From the NCBI GenBank assembly GCA_036276235.1, contig DATBDZ010000471.1:1-37767 (forward strand): a stretch of 37,767 nt of DNA, given 5' to 3'. The DNA comes from JANWHF01 sp036276235 (lineage in GTDB: Bacteria; Planctomycetota; Phycisphaerae; Tepidisphaerales; Tepidisphaeraceae). A program made the position numbers and the translations under genes. The notes beneath the pieces were generated by a model. It saw only the letters and a list, made by a program, of their open reading frames with translations, was not told the origin of the DNA and did not search any database. Of this stretch, positions 1 through 9,894 are shown piece after piece. Numbering within the stretch: position 1 is the first letter of the stretch; each line of letters starts with the position of its first letter.

Positions 1-283
1 ACATCTGCTCGATATGCCGCATTAAAGCCGAGCCGATCCCTTGCCGGCGGGCGTTGGACGCGACGTACAGCATCGAGATGAACCCATGTTCAAAGAAGCT
101 GTACTCAAGGACGCCGTACCCGGCGATGTGGTTGTCCCACTCCGCGATGTGGCAAGAATCCGAGGCGATCGATGTGCGAATGAATTGCCGCCGGTCTTCG
201 CTGGTGACGGCGATGTGATCGGCTGCGATCACGTGTGACGCGTCCGCGCACAGGGCCACGCGAAAATGGAGATTTAATCCCAT
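1..283 (-). CDS. GNAT-family N-acetyltransferase, C-terminus cut by window edge
   Basis: Reading the reverse strand from an ATG at 283 gives about 94 residues that stay open to base 1. The end of this fragment reads FISMLYVASNARRQGIGSAL, which has the beta4 strand followed by the acetyl-CoA pyrophosphate-binding motif A (R/Q-x-x-G-x-G/A) of GNAT enzymes. Proteins of this family move an acetyl group from acetyl-CoA to an amine; the substrate cannot be told. The first 25 residues resemble the usual opening of the family (ADASHVIAADHIA). There is no clear ribosome binding site in front of the ATG, so the exact start is uncertain. Downstream residues after HIEQM lie outside the window. Confidence 0.8.
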   Translation of the reverse strand, partial: MGLNLHFRVALCADASHVIAADHIAVTSEDRRQFIRTSIASDSCHIAEWDNHIAGYGVLEYSFFEHGFISMLYVASNARRQGIGSALMRHIEQM

Positions 284-371
284 TATGTGGTGATGTTATA
301 CCTCGCCGGTATGCCCGGGTTCCGCCGATTTCGCTTCGCTCCGAATTGAGTTGCTCGGAGTACCGACCAAC

Positions 372-409
372 GTCCTGGAGTACCAGGACACACGGGTTGC
401 AAACCCGTG
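372..409. repeat. two adjacent small hairpins
   Basis: GTCCTGG (372-378) pairs with CCAGGAC (383-389) around a four-base loop. CACGGGTT (391-398) pairs with AACCCGTG (402-409) around a three-base loop. They sit directly upstream of the GNAT gene start and may be an intergenic repeat of REP type; no second copy was found in the window. Confidence 0.55.
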
Positions 410-432
410 CAACGAAAAGAGCGCGCATAAAA

Positions 433-462
433 AAGCCTGATGCATCCCCACGCATCAGGCTT
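433..462 (-). terminator. rho-independent terminator reading leftward
   Basis: AAGCCTGATGC (433-443) and GCATCAGGCTT (452-462) form a perfect 11-bp stem with an 8-base loop. On the reverse strand the stem is followed by a run of six T. It therefore ends transcription coming from the right on the minus strand, yet no minus-strand gene lies between here and 1063, which suggests a non-coding transcript. Confidence 0.7.
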
Positions 463-664
463 CGAATCGGCCGCGGTCACCACACCACGCACCGACCCTG
501 CATGTTTGATTGTTCTTTCGATTTACAACTGCTTACACCCGCAAACCGGGCGAGCGTGTCGTCCGGCCGACCGCCGGCCGGACGACACTGCCCGTGGGAA
601 CCAACCGCGCTCCATAAACGGGTGACTACCGATTGTCACCCCCAGTCGTCACCGTGACGACTGG
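433..664 (-). ncRNA. candidate structured non-coding transcript
   Basis: This gene-free stretch holds, in reverse-strand order, a 10-bp stem (642-651 with 655-664), a 6-bp stem GGTGAC/GTCACC (621-640), a perfect 14-bp stem with a 5-base loop (556-569 with 575-588) that can be extended by GGGC/GCCC, and a terminator hairpin with a T run (433-462). The series of hairpins ending in a terminator without a reading frame is what a small RNA would look like. It does not match tmRNA, RNase P or SRP RNA as far as I can tell. Two or three unrelated intergenic palindromes would look the same. No promoter could be fixed. Confidence 0.35.
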
Positions 665-905
665 CACAAATCCCTATTTCAAAGCCGGTGCCAATGAGAA
701 AAAATCCGCGAAACACACTCCAATCCCGCTTTTTGGTCGAATATCGCCGGTAGCTGCCCGAGCATGATCCAACGGGCCGAATTACTTCGCTTGTTTCTTC
801 GACAGGCAACCCCGCCTTCGCGCATCAAGTAGGCATCAGCGGGCAGCCGCTGGTATCGGGCGGTCTGAAATTATCGGACCCACATCTGAAATCGGGCAAA
901 AATTC

Positions 906-935
906 CTTGTCGGGTGGATATGGCGGGGGGTACAC
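906..935 (+). promoter_or_regulatory. possible sigma70-type promoter for the first ATPase gene
   Basis: TTGTCG (906-911) and TACACT (930-935) are separated by 18 bases, 128 bases before the ATG at 1064. Both boxes are imperfect, so this is only a candidate. Nothing else clear is seen between 665 and 1048. Confidence 0.25.
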
Positions 936-1063
936 TCCGCCTGTTGAACTTTGGGCGCTGATTATCAGTAGTGATGTGTTGACGGACTGCGCGCCAAGCG
1001 TGTCCGTTGTGGTTATCCCACCGCATTGAGGATCGGCAAAAGTCATACGAGGATGTCACACCA

Positions 1064-2836
1064 ATGGCCAGGCAACAAAAGCGGCTCGGCGAGCTGTTAA
1101 TGGAATGGGGAGCAGTTACCCCCAAGGACATTACCCGAGCCCTGGAGCACGCCAAGAAGCAGAACCTTCGCATCGGCGAAGCGCTGATCGATCTCAAGCT
1201 GGTGAGCGACACCGCCGTCTACAAGGCGCTGGCGCAGCAGCACAACATGGAGTATGTCGATTTGGACAAAAGCTCCATCGCGCCCAACACCATTGCCTCC
1301 GTGCCGGATGATCTGATGCGCAAGTATCTGATCATTCCGCTCGGCAAGGAAAACGGGAAGCTGCGGATTGCCGTTCACGATCCGCTGGACCTGGAGATGC
1401 TCGACATTCTCCGCTTCCGCATGAACACCGAAATCCGCACGGTGCTCGCGCCGCGCAGCCGCATCAAGAACATTCTCGACGATCTCTTCCAAACGACCGC
1501 GCAGAACACGATCGACAAGACGGTCGATCAATCGATCGACAAGCTGCGCAAGTCGCTGGATACCACCCTCGATAAATCGGTGGACCGGTCGCTCGACCGC
1601 TCGATCGATAAATCGATCGACGTCGACAATATAGAAGACACCGCCAATGACCCCACGCAGGCGCCGATCATCAAGCTCGTGCAGGCGATGATCTCCGAAG
1701 CAGTTCGCAGCCGCGCGAGCGATATTCACATCGAGCCGATGAAGGACCGCGTTCGCGTCCGTTATCGAATCGACGGCGAATGCGTCGAGCGCGACCGCAT
1801 CCCGCTTCGTATGAAGGGCCCGCTGATCAGCCGCATCAAGATCATGGCGGGCATCGATATCGCCGAGAAGCGTCTGCCGCAGGACGGCCGCATCAAGCTG
1901 ACGGTGGATAAATCGAATATCGACTTCCGCGTCAGCACGCTGCCGGCCTATCACGGCGAATCGGTCGTGCTTCGTATTCTGCGTCCGGACTCGGTCCGCA
2001 TCGGCATTCAAAACCTGGGCTTCGAAGAAGACGATTACAAGCACTTTCAGAAGATCATCAAGCGCCCCAACGGCATCTTCCTGGTCACCGGCCCGACCGG
2101 CTCGGGCAAAACCACGACGCTCTACGGCGCGCTCAATGAGCTCAATCGCCCTGACCGCAAGATTATCACCGCCGAAGATCCGGTCGAATACAACTTCATC
2201 GGCATCAACCAGTGCCAGGTGCGCGAAGCGATCGGGATGTCGTTCTCGAAGATTCTTCGCTCGATGTTGCGTCAGGCGCCCAACATCATTCTGGTCGGCG
2301 AAATCCGCGATATGGAAGTGGCTGAAGTCGCGATTCAGGCCGCCCTCACCGGCCACTTGGTCTTCAGTACGCTTCATACCAATGATGCGCCAGGCGCGAT
2401 CACGCGTCTGATCGACATGGGCGTGAAGCCGTTCCTCGTCGCCAGCTCGATTCAGGCGGTCATGGCGCAGCGCCTCGTGCGCGTGCTGTGTCCCAAGTGC
2501 AAGGTCCCTGACCTGGAGCCCAATCCGATGTGGCTCAAGCTGTGCGGCATTGCCGAGGGAGACCTCAAAGACCGCAAGCTCTTCAAGCCGCGCGGCTGCG
2601 AGTTCTGCTCGGGCATCGGCTTCCGCGGCCGCCTGGGCATCTTCGAGATGATGCAGATGAACAGCGAGCTGCGCAATCTCGCGTTTGAGCGCTCCCCGAC
2701 CAACAAGATCCGCAAAGCCGCCATCGCCAGCGGCATGAAAACCCTCCTGCTCGACGGCAAGATCAAGGTCCTTAGCGGCACGACCACCGCCGAGGAAATC
2801 GTGAAAGTCGCGCAGGTGGAAGGGATTGTGGCCTGA
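1064..2836 (+). CDS. GspE/PilB-type assembly ATPase with MshEN domain
   Basis: Hexameric ATPase of the type II secretion/type IV pilus family that drives polymerisation of (pseudo)pilins at the inner membrane. I place the start at the ATG at 1064 because GAGGA lies 10 bases upstream; the frame is open further up. The 590-residue product has an N-terminal MshEN domain (about 1-148) with the RLGELLMEWG and RIGEALIDL wording typical of c-di-GMP-binding MshEN modules, an unusual [ILV]-D-x-[SL] repeat linker (about 150-189), and a T2SSE domain with Walker A GPTGSGKTTT (343-352), Walker B region ILVGEIRD (409-416), the His box HLVFSTLHTND, and the zinc tetracysteine C476/C479 and C512/C515. It heads a plus-strand set with pilT and a second ATPase gene. 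Whether it serves secretion or pili cannot be decided from sequence. Confidence 0.93.
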   Translation: MARQQKRLGELLMEWGAVTPKDITRALEHAKKQNLRIGEALIDLKLVSDTAVYKALAQQHNMEYVDLDKSSIAPNTIASVPDDLMRKYLIIPLGKENGKLRIAVHDPLDLEMLDILRFRMNTEIRTVLAPRSRIKNILDDLFQTTAQNTIDKTVDQSIDKLRKSLDTTLDKSVDRSLDRSIDKSIDVDNIEDTANDPTQAPIIKLVQAMISEAVRSRASDIHIEPMKDRVRVRYRIDGECVERDRIPLRMKGPLISRIKIMAGIDIAEKRLPQDGRIKLTVDKSNIDFRVSTLPAYHGESVVLRILRPDSVRIGIQNLGFEEDDYKHFQKIIKRPNGIFLVTGPTGSGKTTTLYGALNELNRPDRKIITAEDPVEYNFIGINQCQVREAIGMSFSKILRSMLRQAPNIILVGEIRDMEVAEVAIQAALTGHLVFSTLHTNDAPGAITRLIDMGVKPFLVASSIQAVMAQRLVRVLCPKCKVPDLEPNPMWLKLCGIAEGDLKDRKLFKPRGCEFCSGIGFRGRLGIFEMMQMNSELRNLAFERSPTNKIRKAAIASGMKTLLLDGKIKVLSGTTTAEEIVKVAQVEGIVA

Positions 2837-2837
2837 G

Positions 2838-3312
2838 GCGTGGGTTGTGGGTGGTTGGTTGTGGGTTGTATCGGCACGGGACGGGTATATGGGCCGAAGC
2901 GGGTTCGAAAAACTGGAGGTGTACCGTCTGTCTGAAAAATTGGCTGATGCGACATGGAAGCTGGTTCGACGATGGGATCAGTTTTCCCAATCAACGGTCG
3001 GCCGGCAGTTGATCCGGGCGGCAGACAGTGTGGGTGCAAACGTCGCCGAAGGATTCGGCCGCGGAACACCCGCGGACAACATGCGTTTTGTGCGCATTGC
3101 AAGAGGGTCACTTTATGAGAGTAAACATTGGCTGAGGTGTGCTTTCCGGCGCGAGTTGATTAACAGCGACGAAGTTGATCGGATTCGCCCGTTGCTGGAC
3201 GAACTCGCCCCTCGCCTCAACGCGTATTTAAACTCGATCGGCGCGCCAAGAAAGGCGAGCACCAAAGAAAGCGATTTGTAACAACCAACAACCCACAACC
3301 AACAACCCACAA
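2838..3312 (+). mobile_element. S23/IVP-type insertion with inverted GTTGTGGGTT arms
   Basis: The left arm (about 2840-2870) is built from degenerate GTGGGTTGTGG/GGTTGGTT units. The right arm (3282-3312) is built from the reverse complement units ACAACCAACAACCCACAA. Between them lies one gene for a four-helix-bundle protein. The left arm begins just after the stop codon of the ATPase gene (2836), and the right arm ends exactly at the ATG of pilT (3313). This arrangement suggests a small element inserted between two genes that would otherwise be adjacent. No target-site duplication could be made out. The arms are low complexity, so similarity between them proves less than a unique inverted repeat would. 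Confidence 0.55.
2889..3281 (+). CDS. four-helix-bundle protein (23S rRNA intervening-sequence/S23 family)
   Basis: The 130-residue product starts FEKLEVYRLSEKLADATWKL and contains the family's hallmarks: the F-x-x-L-x-V-Y-x-x-A/S opening, an RRWDQF turn, QLIRAADSVGANVAEG, a glycine-rich turn, and a terminal helix with LN. Relatives form a pentameric basket of four-helix bundles; founding members lie in intervening sequences of 23S rRNA genes and the Avd protein of diversity-generating retroelements is related. Their function outside those settings is unknown. I chose the ATG at 2889 because the conserved part begins six residues later; the frame upstream is translated from the repeat arm. 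It is flanked by inverted repeat arms and has no link in function to the pilus genes on either side. Confidence 0.9.
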   Translation: MGRSGFEKLEVYRLSEKLADATWKLVRRWDQFSQSTVGRQLIRAADSVGANVAEGFGRGTPADNMRFVRIARGSLYESKHWLRCAFRRELINSDEVDRIRPLLDELAPRLNAYLNSIGAPRKASTKESDL

Positions 3313-4575
3313 ATGGCAACTACCATTCAGATTGACCGCCTTCTCGAAACAGTTGTTCGCAAGAAGGCCAGCGACCTTCATCTTGCGGTGGGGCGGCCGC
3401 CTACTTTGCGATTGCATGGCGGGCTGCGCGATCTTCAGACCAAAATTCTCGAGCCTGAAGATACCGTCGCGCTGATGAAGTCGATTACTCCTGAACGCAT
3501 TCAGCAGGAGTTTGAAGAATCCGGCTCGGGCGACTTTGGCTTTGCCTACGGCGAGCAGGCCCGCTTCCGCGTTTCGATCTTCAAGCAGAAGGGGAATACC
3601 TCGCTGGTATTGCGAAGAATTCCCAACTCGATCATGACTTTCGAGCAGATCGGCCTGCCGAAGATGGCCGAGCAGATCTGCCGCCGCCCGCGCGGAATGT
3701 TTCTGGTGACCGGGCCGACCGGCTCGGGAAAGACCACCACGCTGGCGTGTATGATTAACTTCATCAACGAGAACTACGAGCGTCACATCATCACGATGGA
3801 AGACCCGATCGAGTATTACCATCCGCACAAGAAGTCGATCGTGGTGCAGCGCGAGATCGGCGTCGATGTGCCCAGCTTCTCTGAATCGCTCCGCCGCGCG
3901 TTGCGTCAGGACCCTGACGTGATGCTGGTTGGCGAAATGCGCGATCTTGCGACGATCGGCGCCGCGATTACCGCCGCCGAAACCGGCCACCTGGTGTTCG
4001 GCACGCTGCATACGTCCGGTGCCGCTTCCACCGTCAACCGAATCATCGACGCGTTCCCGACCGATCAGCAGGAACAGATTCGCGTGCAGCTTGCCAACAA
4101 CCTCATCGCGGTGCTCAGCCAGGCGCTGTGCCCGCGCATCGATACCGACGGCATGCTGGCGGCTTACGAGTTCATGTACATGACGCCCGCCATCCAAAAC
4201 CTGGTGCGCGACAACAAGAGCTTCCGTATCGACTCAGAAATCCAGACCGGCAAACGCTACGGGATGGAGCTGCTGGATGACAATCTCTGGCGGCACTTCA
4301 CCAGCGGCCGCATCAGTGCCGAGGAATGCATCGACAAGAGCAAGATCCCCGGCCAGATGGTTGACCGCATGCAGCGCAACGGCCTCAATATCGATCTCAA
4401 GGACGACGCGCTGGCGGCGGAAGCCGAGGATGTGGCCAACAAGCCGGCGGCAACGTCGGTTATCGGCAAAGACAAGCCGCAGCCCGGCCAAGCCGGCGCC
4501 GCGACCGACGCCGAGCGCGCGGCTCTGGCCGCCGCGAATCGTGCCCGCATGCAAGCGATGCAGGCCAAAAAATAA
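3313..4575 (+). CDS. pilT: PilT twitching-motility retraction ATPase
   Basis: The 420-residue protein is a retraction ATPase of type IV pili. It starts with the PAS-like N-terminal domain (KKASDLHLAVGRPPTLR, residues about 18-34), then Walker A GPTGSGKTTT (134-143), the Asp box (EDPIEYYH), the Walker B region VMLVGEMRD (203-211), the His box HLVFGTLHTSGAASTVNRII, and a form of the C-terminal AIRNLIRE signature, here AIQNLVRD. No tetracysteine motif is present, as expected for PilT. The last 60 residues are an Ala/Gln-rich tail. The start codon directly follows the repeat arm of the inserted element and no Shine-Dalgarno sequence is visible within 30 bases. Its presence argues that the locus makes a retractable pilus and not only a secretion pseudopilus. 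Confidence 0.95.
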   Translation: MATTIQIDRLLETVVRKKASDLHLAVGRPPTLRLHGGLRDLQTKILEPEDTVALMKSITPERIQQEFEESGSGDFGFAYGEQARFRVSIFKQKGNTSLVLRRIPNSIMTFEQIGLPKMAEQICRRPRGMFLVTGPTGSGKTTTLACMINFINENYERHIITMEDPIEYYHPHKKSIVVQREIGVDVPSFSESLRRALRQDPDVMLVGEMRDLATIGAAITAAETGHLVFGTLHTSGAASTVNRIIDAFPTDQQEQIRVQLANNLIAVLSQALCPRIDTDGMLAAYEFMYMTPAIQNLVRDNKSFRIDSEIQTGKRYGMELLDDNLWRHFTSGRISAEECIDKSKIPGQMVDRMQRNGLNIDLKDDALAAEAEDVANKPAATSVIGKDKPQPGQAGAATDAERAALAAANRARMQAMQAKK

Positions 4576-4695
4576 CGGACATCGCTTTAGCGATTTTTAG
4601 CGTCAGGGCCAAAGCCCGAGTTTGATAGTCCAAGATAGGCGCAAAGCACGACGTAAGCGACAAACATAAGACTCGCGACCAAGAGGAATCACCAC

Positions 4696-6810
<2,115 letters not shown>

Positions 6811-6840
6811 GCGGCGCTGTATCGCCATCGCGCACGAAGA

Positions 6841-6916
6841 AAACGAGGATTGAGAATGGAGGATAGAGGATGGATGTTGCAATCCTCTATCCTCCATCTT
6901 CTATCCTCGTTTTTTC
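6841..6916. terminator. large degenerate-repeat hairpin between convergent genes
   Basis: AAACGAGGAT (6841-6850) pairs with ATCCTCGTTT (6903-6912), and ATGGAGGATAGAGGAT (6856-6871) pairs with ATCCTCTATCCTCCAT (6882-6897). The arms are built of GGATAGA-like units. A run of T follows on the plus strand and A precedes it, so it can terminate both converging genes. It overlaps the last codons and stop of the minus-strand ankyrin gene. Confidence 0.7.
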
Positions 6917-8409
6917 TTTAGCACCTCGAGTACCGCAAGGCTTGCTTCCACCTCATCCAATTCCGGCGGCTTCGCGCCGGCTTGCAGCAGTTGCTCGACC
7001 ACTCCGCCGTAGTCTCCGGTTTTGATGTACCAGCCGTTTAATGATCCATGAATGGCCCAGCCGAGCGGCGCGGCTTTGTAATCCGAGTCTGTCAGCTCCA
7101 GGTTGGGATGATGTTGTAGGATGAGCTGCGCCATTTGTGCGTGGCCGTGGAATGCGGCCCAGTGTAAAGCGGTGCCGCCGTGCTGGCCGCGCGCGTTGAC
7201 TGGCCATCCCGCTTCCAGCATCAACCGCACCGCTTGCACGTTGCAGCTTTGCGCCGCGCTCACGATCCGCCCCTGGTCTTCTTCGCCGAGCGTCTGAACG
7301 AGATTCGGCCGCGCGGCCAGCAGCTTCCGGAGAGTATCTTCCTCGCCCACTTCGCACGCCATCGCCAGCTTCAGCTCATCGGGGCTTTGATCCATCAGAA
7401 ATCGGAACACCTCCTCATGCCCAAACTCCCGCGCCGCCAAATGCGGCGTCTTGTTCCACCCCAGCGTCCAGATGTAGATCGTGCCGCCGGCATGAGGGTT
7501 CCGCATGGGGAACCATTTATGGCTGACGTTCGTGCGGATACACGCTGGATCCTGCCGCAGATGCTCCTTCACGCGATCAAGTTTGCCCAGCGCCGCCGCC
7601 AGAAGAATGTCAGACTTGCATCCGCGCTCAACAAGAAGCCGCGCCACATCCGGCCGCTCCTTGACGGCGTACTGCGCCGGAGTCGATTCATGATCGACAT
7701 CCTTCGCATCGATGTCCGCGCCGCGATCGATCAATAACTGCGCGATCTGCACATCCGCCGCGACATGCAGCGGCGTCTGCCCGTCGCCGCCGCGCAGGTG
7801 CACTGCCGCCGGGTCGGCGTCGATCATCGCACGAAGCGCATTGATGCGCCCAAGCTTCGCCGCCGAATAGGCATTGAGCTTCGCGCCGCGGCTGATGAGA
7901 TGATCGACCAGCGCATGATGATCGTCGAGCACCCCAAACCCGCCCGCCCACCAATGGCTGCGGACATTCACGTCCGCTCCCGCATCCAGCAGCAGATCAA
8001 CCGTGGCCCGGTTCCCGCGATGCACCGCCGCCAGCAATGGCGTCGCCCCAAAGCTGCCGCCGGGCATCGCCTCGTTCAGCCGCGCTTTAAGCTGCGGATG
8101 CTCCGCAAGAATCTGAGCTGCTCGCGCCACATCATCCCCTTTGATCGCGCCAGCCAGCATCTCAAACGGATCAGCGGCAGGCGTCATCGCCTCCACATGC
8201 GCCTTCAGTTTCGCCCAACTGGCAAACCCATAGTCGCGCGCAGTCGCAAACTGCGCATCGGCCAGCTTGGGCGCCGCGGCCGCATCACCGCGCACCGCTT
8301 CCAGCGCCTGCTTCGCGGAGGCATCGCCCGCGCGGGCGTCGCGCAGCAGTTGCTTGGCCTGCTTTTTCAGAAATTCCAGATTGGCACGAGGGGGAAGCTC
8401 ACGAGACAT
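6901..8409 (-). CDS. ankyrin-repeat protein
   Basis: The 502-residue protein has an N-terminal helical segment (about 1-75, LEFLKKQAKQLLRDARAGD) common to a family of bacterial ankyrin proteins, then roughly ten ankyrin-type repeats with readable cores such as GATPLLAAVHRGNRATVDLL, DGQTPLHVAADVQIAQLLID and GGTALHWAAFHGHAQMAQLI. Ankyrin repeats bind other proteins; no enzyme domain is visible and no signal peptide is present, so it is probably cytoplasmic. Its start overlaps the end of the upstream acetyltransferase gene by 11 bases, so the two are probably co-translated. The last residues KKKRG and the stop TAG are encoded inside the repeat hairpin at 6841-6916. Confidence 0.88.
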   Translation of the reverse strand: MSRELPPRANLEFLKKQAKQLLRDARAGDASAKQALEAVRGDAAAAPKLADAQFATARDYGFASWAKLKAHVEAMTPAADPFEMLAGAIKGDDVARAAQILAEHPQLKARLNEAMPGGSFGATPLLAAVHRGNRATVDLLLDAGADVNVRSHWWAGGFGVLDDHHALVDHLISRGAKLNAYSAAKLGRINALRAMIDADPAAVHLRGGDGQTPLHVAADVQIAQLLIDRGADIDAKDVDHESTPAQYAVKERPDVARLLVERGCKSDILLAAALGKLDRVKEHLRQDPACIRTNVSHKWFPMRNPHAGGTIYIWTLGWNKTPHLAAREFGHEEVFRFLMDQSPDELKLAMACEVGEEDTLRKLLAARPNLVQTLGEEDQGRIVSAAQSCNVQAVRLMLEAGWPVNARGQHGGTALHWAAFHGHAQMAQLILQHHPNLELTDSDYKAAPLGWAIHGSLNGWYIKTGDYGGVVEQLLQAGAKPPELDEVEASLAVLEVLKKKRG

Positions 8410-8944
8410 CGAAACCTCCTTCTAACCTCAACCCCATCAAAACCTCATCGTAGAGTTTCCCCTCCCAGCGCACCGCCACCGGCTCGACGCCATACGTGGC
8501 AAATCCGCAGCGCTCATAACATCGCTGAGCCGCATCATTGCCGGCGACGACGCTGAGCTTCAGCGCGACAAGGCGCTGCTTGCGTGCCCAGTCGATGCAC
8601 GCCTCGAGCAAGCGCCTGCCGACATTCTGCCCGCGAAACGCCGGTCGCACATAAACGCCCCAGATGGTGCCGACGTGCGCGAGCTTGCCCGCCTTGGGCA
8701 CAAAGACGCCGCTCATCCCCGCCAGCGCGCGGCCGGCGTCGGCGAGCATGATCACTTCCGCGCCGTCGCCCGCGTTGCGCGCCGCCAGCTCCTTCCATTC
8801 GTCCATCGATCGCCCCTGCGTCTGCCCAAGATCCGCGGTAAACGCCAACGGATAATCCCGCACGGCTTCGATCCGCATCTGCGCAAATGCCTCGACGTCG
8901 GCGAGCTGGATTGGACGAATGAGAATTGGAGACGCCATGGTCAC
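8399..8944 (-). CDS. GNAT-family N-acetyltransferase (RimI-like)
   Basis: The 181-residue protein begins ILIRPIQLADVEAFAQMR, a standard GNAT opening, and carries motif A as GVYVRPAFRGQNVGRRLLEA, with the acetyl-CoA-binding R-G-Q-N-V-G-R segment, followed by the motif B region NDAAQRCYERCGFATYG. It should acetylate a small molecule or protein N-terminus; the substrate is not evident. An ATG two codons further in (MASP) is an alternative start. Its stop codon lies inside the start of the ankyrin gene, which makes a two-gene unit on the minus strand. Confidence 0.9.
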   Translation of the reverse strand: MTMASPILIRPIQLADVEAFAQMRIEAVRDYPLAFTADLGQTQGRSMDEWKELAARNAGDGAEVIMLADAGRALAGMSGVFVPKAGKLAHVGTIWGVYVRPAFRGQNVGRRLLEACIDWARKQRLVALKLSVVAGNDAAQRCYERCGFATYGVEPVAVRWEGKLYDEVLMGLRLEGGFDVS

Positions 8945-9098
8945 CCGAAGTGTAGCAGCGGCCGGGCGAGATAACCGCCTTTTGATTCTGCCTGCGCTTG
9001 TCTTTACCTTCGTCGTTACGGCGCTTCGGGACGACCTCGATCATTCCGTGAATCCCTCCCGCTATCCGCGGTGTCCCGACGCCCGGAGATACCGGATT

Positions 9099-9226
9099 GC
9101 GCCAAGGTACCAAGACGCCAAGATGCCAAGAATTTCATCGATCGCGCACAGGTCCCGCTCAATGTGGCTCTCCAACATGCCAAGAATTCAATTCCTTGGC
9201 TCCTTGGCGTCTTGGCCTCTTGGCGC
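9099..9226. repeat. degenerate-repeat hairpin, CTTGGCG family
   Basis: The left arm (9099-9132) consists of GCCAAGG/CCAAGAC/GCCAAGAT units. The right arm (9194-9226) has the reverse complement units CTTGGCTC/CTTGGCGT/CTTGGCCT. The roughly 60 bases between contain no gene. The same unit recurs as single copies at 34985-35028. Confidence 0.75.
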
Positions 9227-9261
9227 AAATGAATTGTCGGACTGGCGCCGTCGCTCAAATA

Positions 9262-9358
9262 CGCGCAGAGGCAGAATTGCTCGCGCAGAGGCGCAGAGGC
9301 GCGGAGGAATACAGACGGGCGAGGATTCTCTCTGCGCCTCTGCGCCTCTGCGCGAGCT
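9262..9358. repeat. degenerate-repeat hairpin, CGCAGAGG family
   Basis: The left arm (9262-9307) repeats CGCAGAGG/CGCGGAGG. The right arm (9329-9356) repeats CCTCTGCG. The two can pair over about 25 bases. It lies beside the CTTGGCG hairpin in the gap between the acetyltransferase and the zinc-ribbon gene, and is followed by a short GCTCACG/CGTGAGC hairpin near 9356-9381. From 8945 to 9098 I see no gene or signal. Confidence 0.75.
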
Positions 9359-9386
9359 CACGCATTCGTTAATTCGTGAGCCCGCC

Positions 9387-9872
9387 TCACGAGCTGACTT
9401 GCAGCTTCGTTCCGCATTCCGGGCAGACGCCGCTCTGGTTTCCCGTCAGATCGTAGCCGCAACTGAGGCAGCGGCCGGCGCGCTTGCGCAGTCGGGCGCG
9501 CACGAATCGATAAAACCACGCCACAGGCAAAATCGCGGCGACGCCGACCACCCACGCATCGGCGACAGACACAAACCAATCCGATTCATTCGGCCGCCCG
9601 GCGCGCACGCCCAAAGTCGCCTTGCGGTCTTTGTTGAATGTGTAGGATGCCGACGTGGCGCCTCGCGCGAAGCTCAATCCCTTCTCAAGCGGCGCAAATC
9701 GCGTGGCATACAAAATCAACTCGCCATCCTGCGACCAGAGCACGCAATTCGATTGAGCCAGCCCATAGGCGAGGCATTCGTAAGCCCGGTAGCTATGCCG
9801 CCACAAAACCGCAACGCCGATGCAGATCAGAAACGAGATCGCGGGCAATAAAGCATGAAGGCGGTGACGCAT
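9387..9872 (-). CDS. membrane protein with C-terminal zinc ribbon
   Basis: The 161-residue protein has a hydrophobic N-terminal segment (about 8-24), a loop with aromatic and charged residues, a second membrane span (about 107-126, VVGVAAILPVAWFYRF), and a short zinc ribbon near the end with cysteine pairs in the wording CLSCGYDL and CPECGTKL. Small proteins ending in a CxxCGYDLTGN...CPECG ribbon are very common in planctomycetes and their role is not known. The likely topology puts the ribbon in the cytoplasm (inference). Confidence 0.75.
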   Translation of the reverse strand: MRHRLHALLPAISFLICIGVAVLWRHSYRAYECLAYGLAQSNCVLWSQDGELILYATRFAPLEKGLSFARGATSASYTFNKDRKATLGVRAGRPNESDWFVSVADAWVVGVAAILPVAWFYRFVRARLRKRAGRCLSCGYDLTGNQSGVCPECGTKLQVSS

Positions 9873-9894
9873 CGATTGACACTATAAGCCCACA

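Noticed and set aside
235..657. Plus-strand gene of 140 codons
   Set aside because: Its translation runs through several hairpins, is Arg/Pro/Thr-rich and has no ribosome binding site or recognisable motif.
284..1063. tmRNA, SRP RNA or RNase P RNA in the left gene-free stretch
   Set aside because: No tRNA-like end, no conserved SRP loop and no RNase P core sequence were recognised; only hairpins remain.
1097..2377. Long open frame antisense to the first ATPase gene
   Set aside because: It is a shadow of a strongly coding GC-rich gene; composition is Arg/Asp/His-rich without any family feature. The same holds for 5605-6897, 21581-23026 and 32970-34193 on the minus strand.
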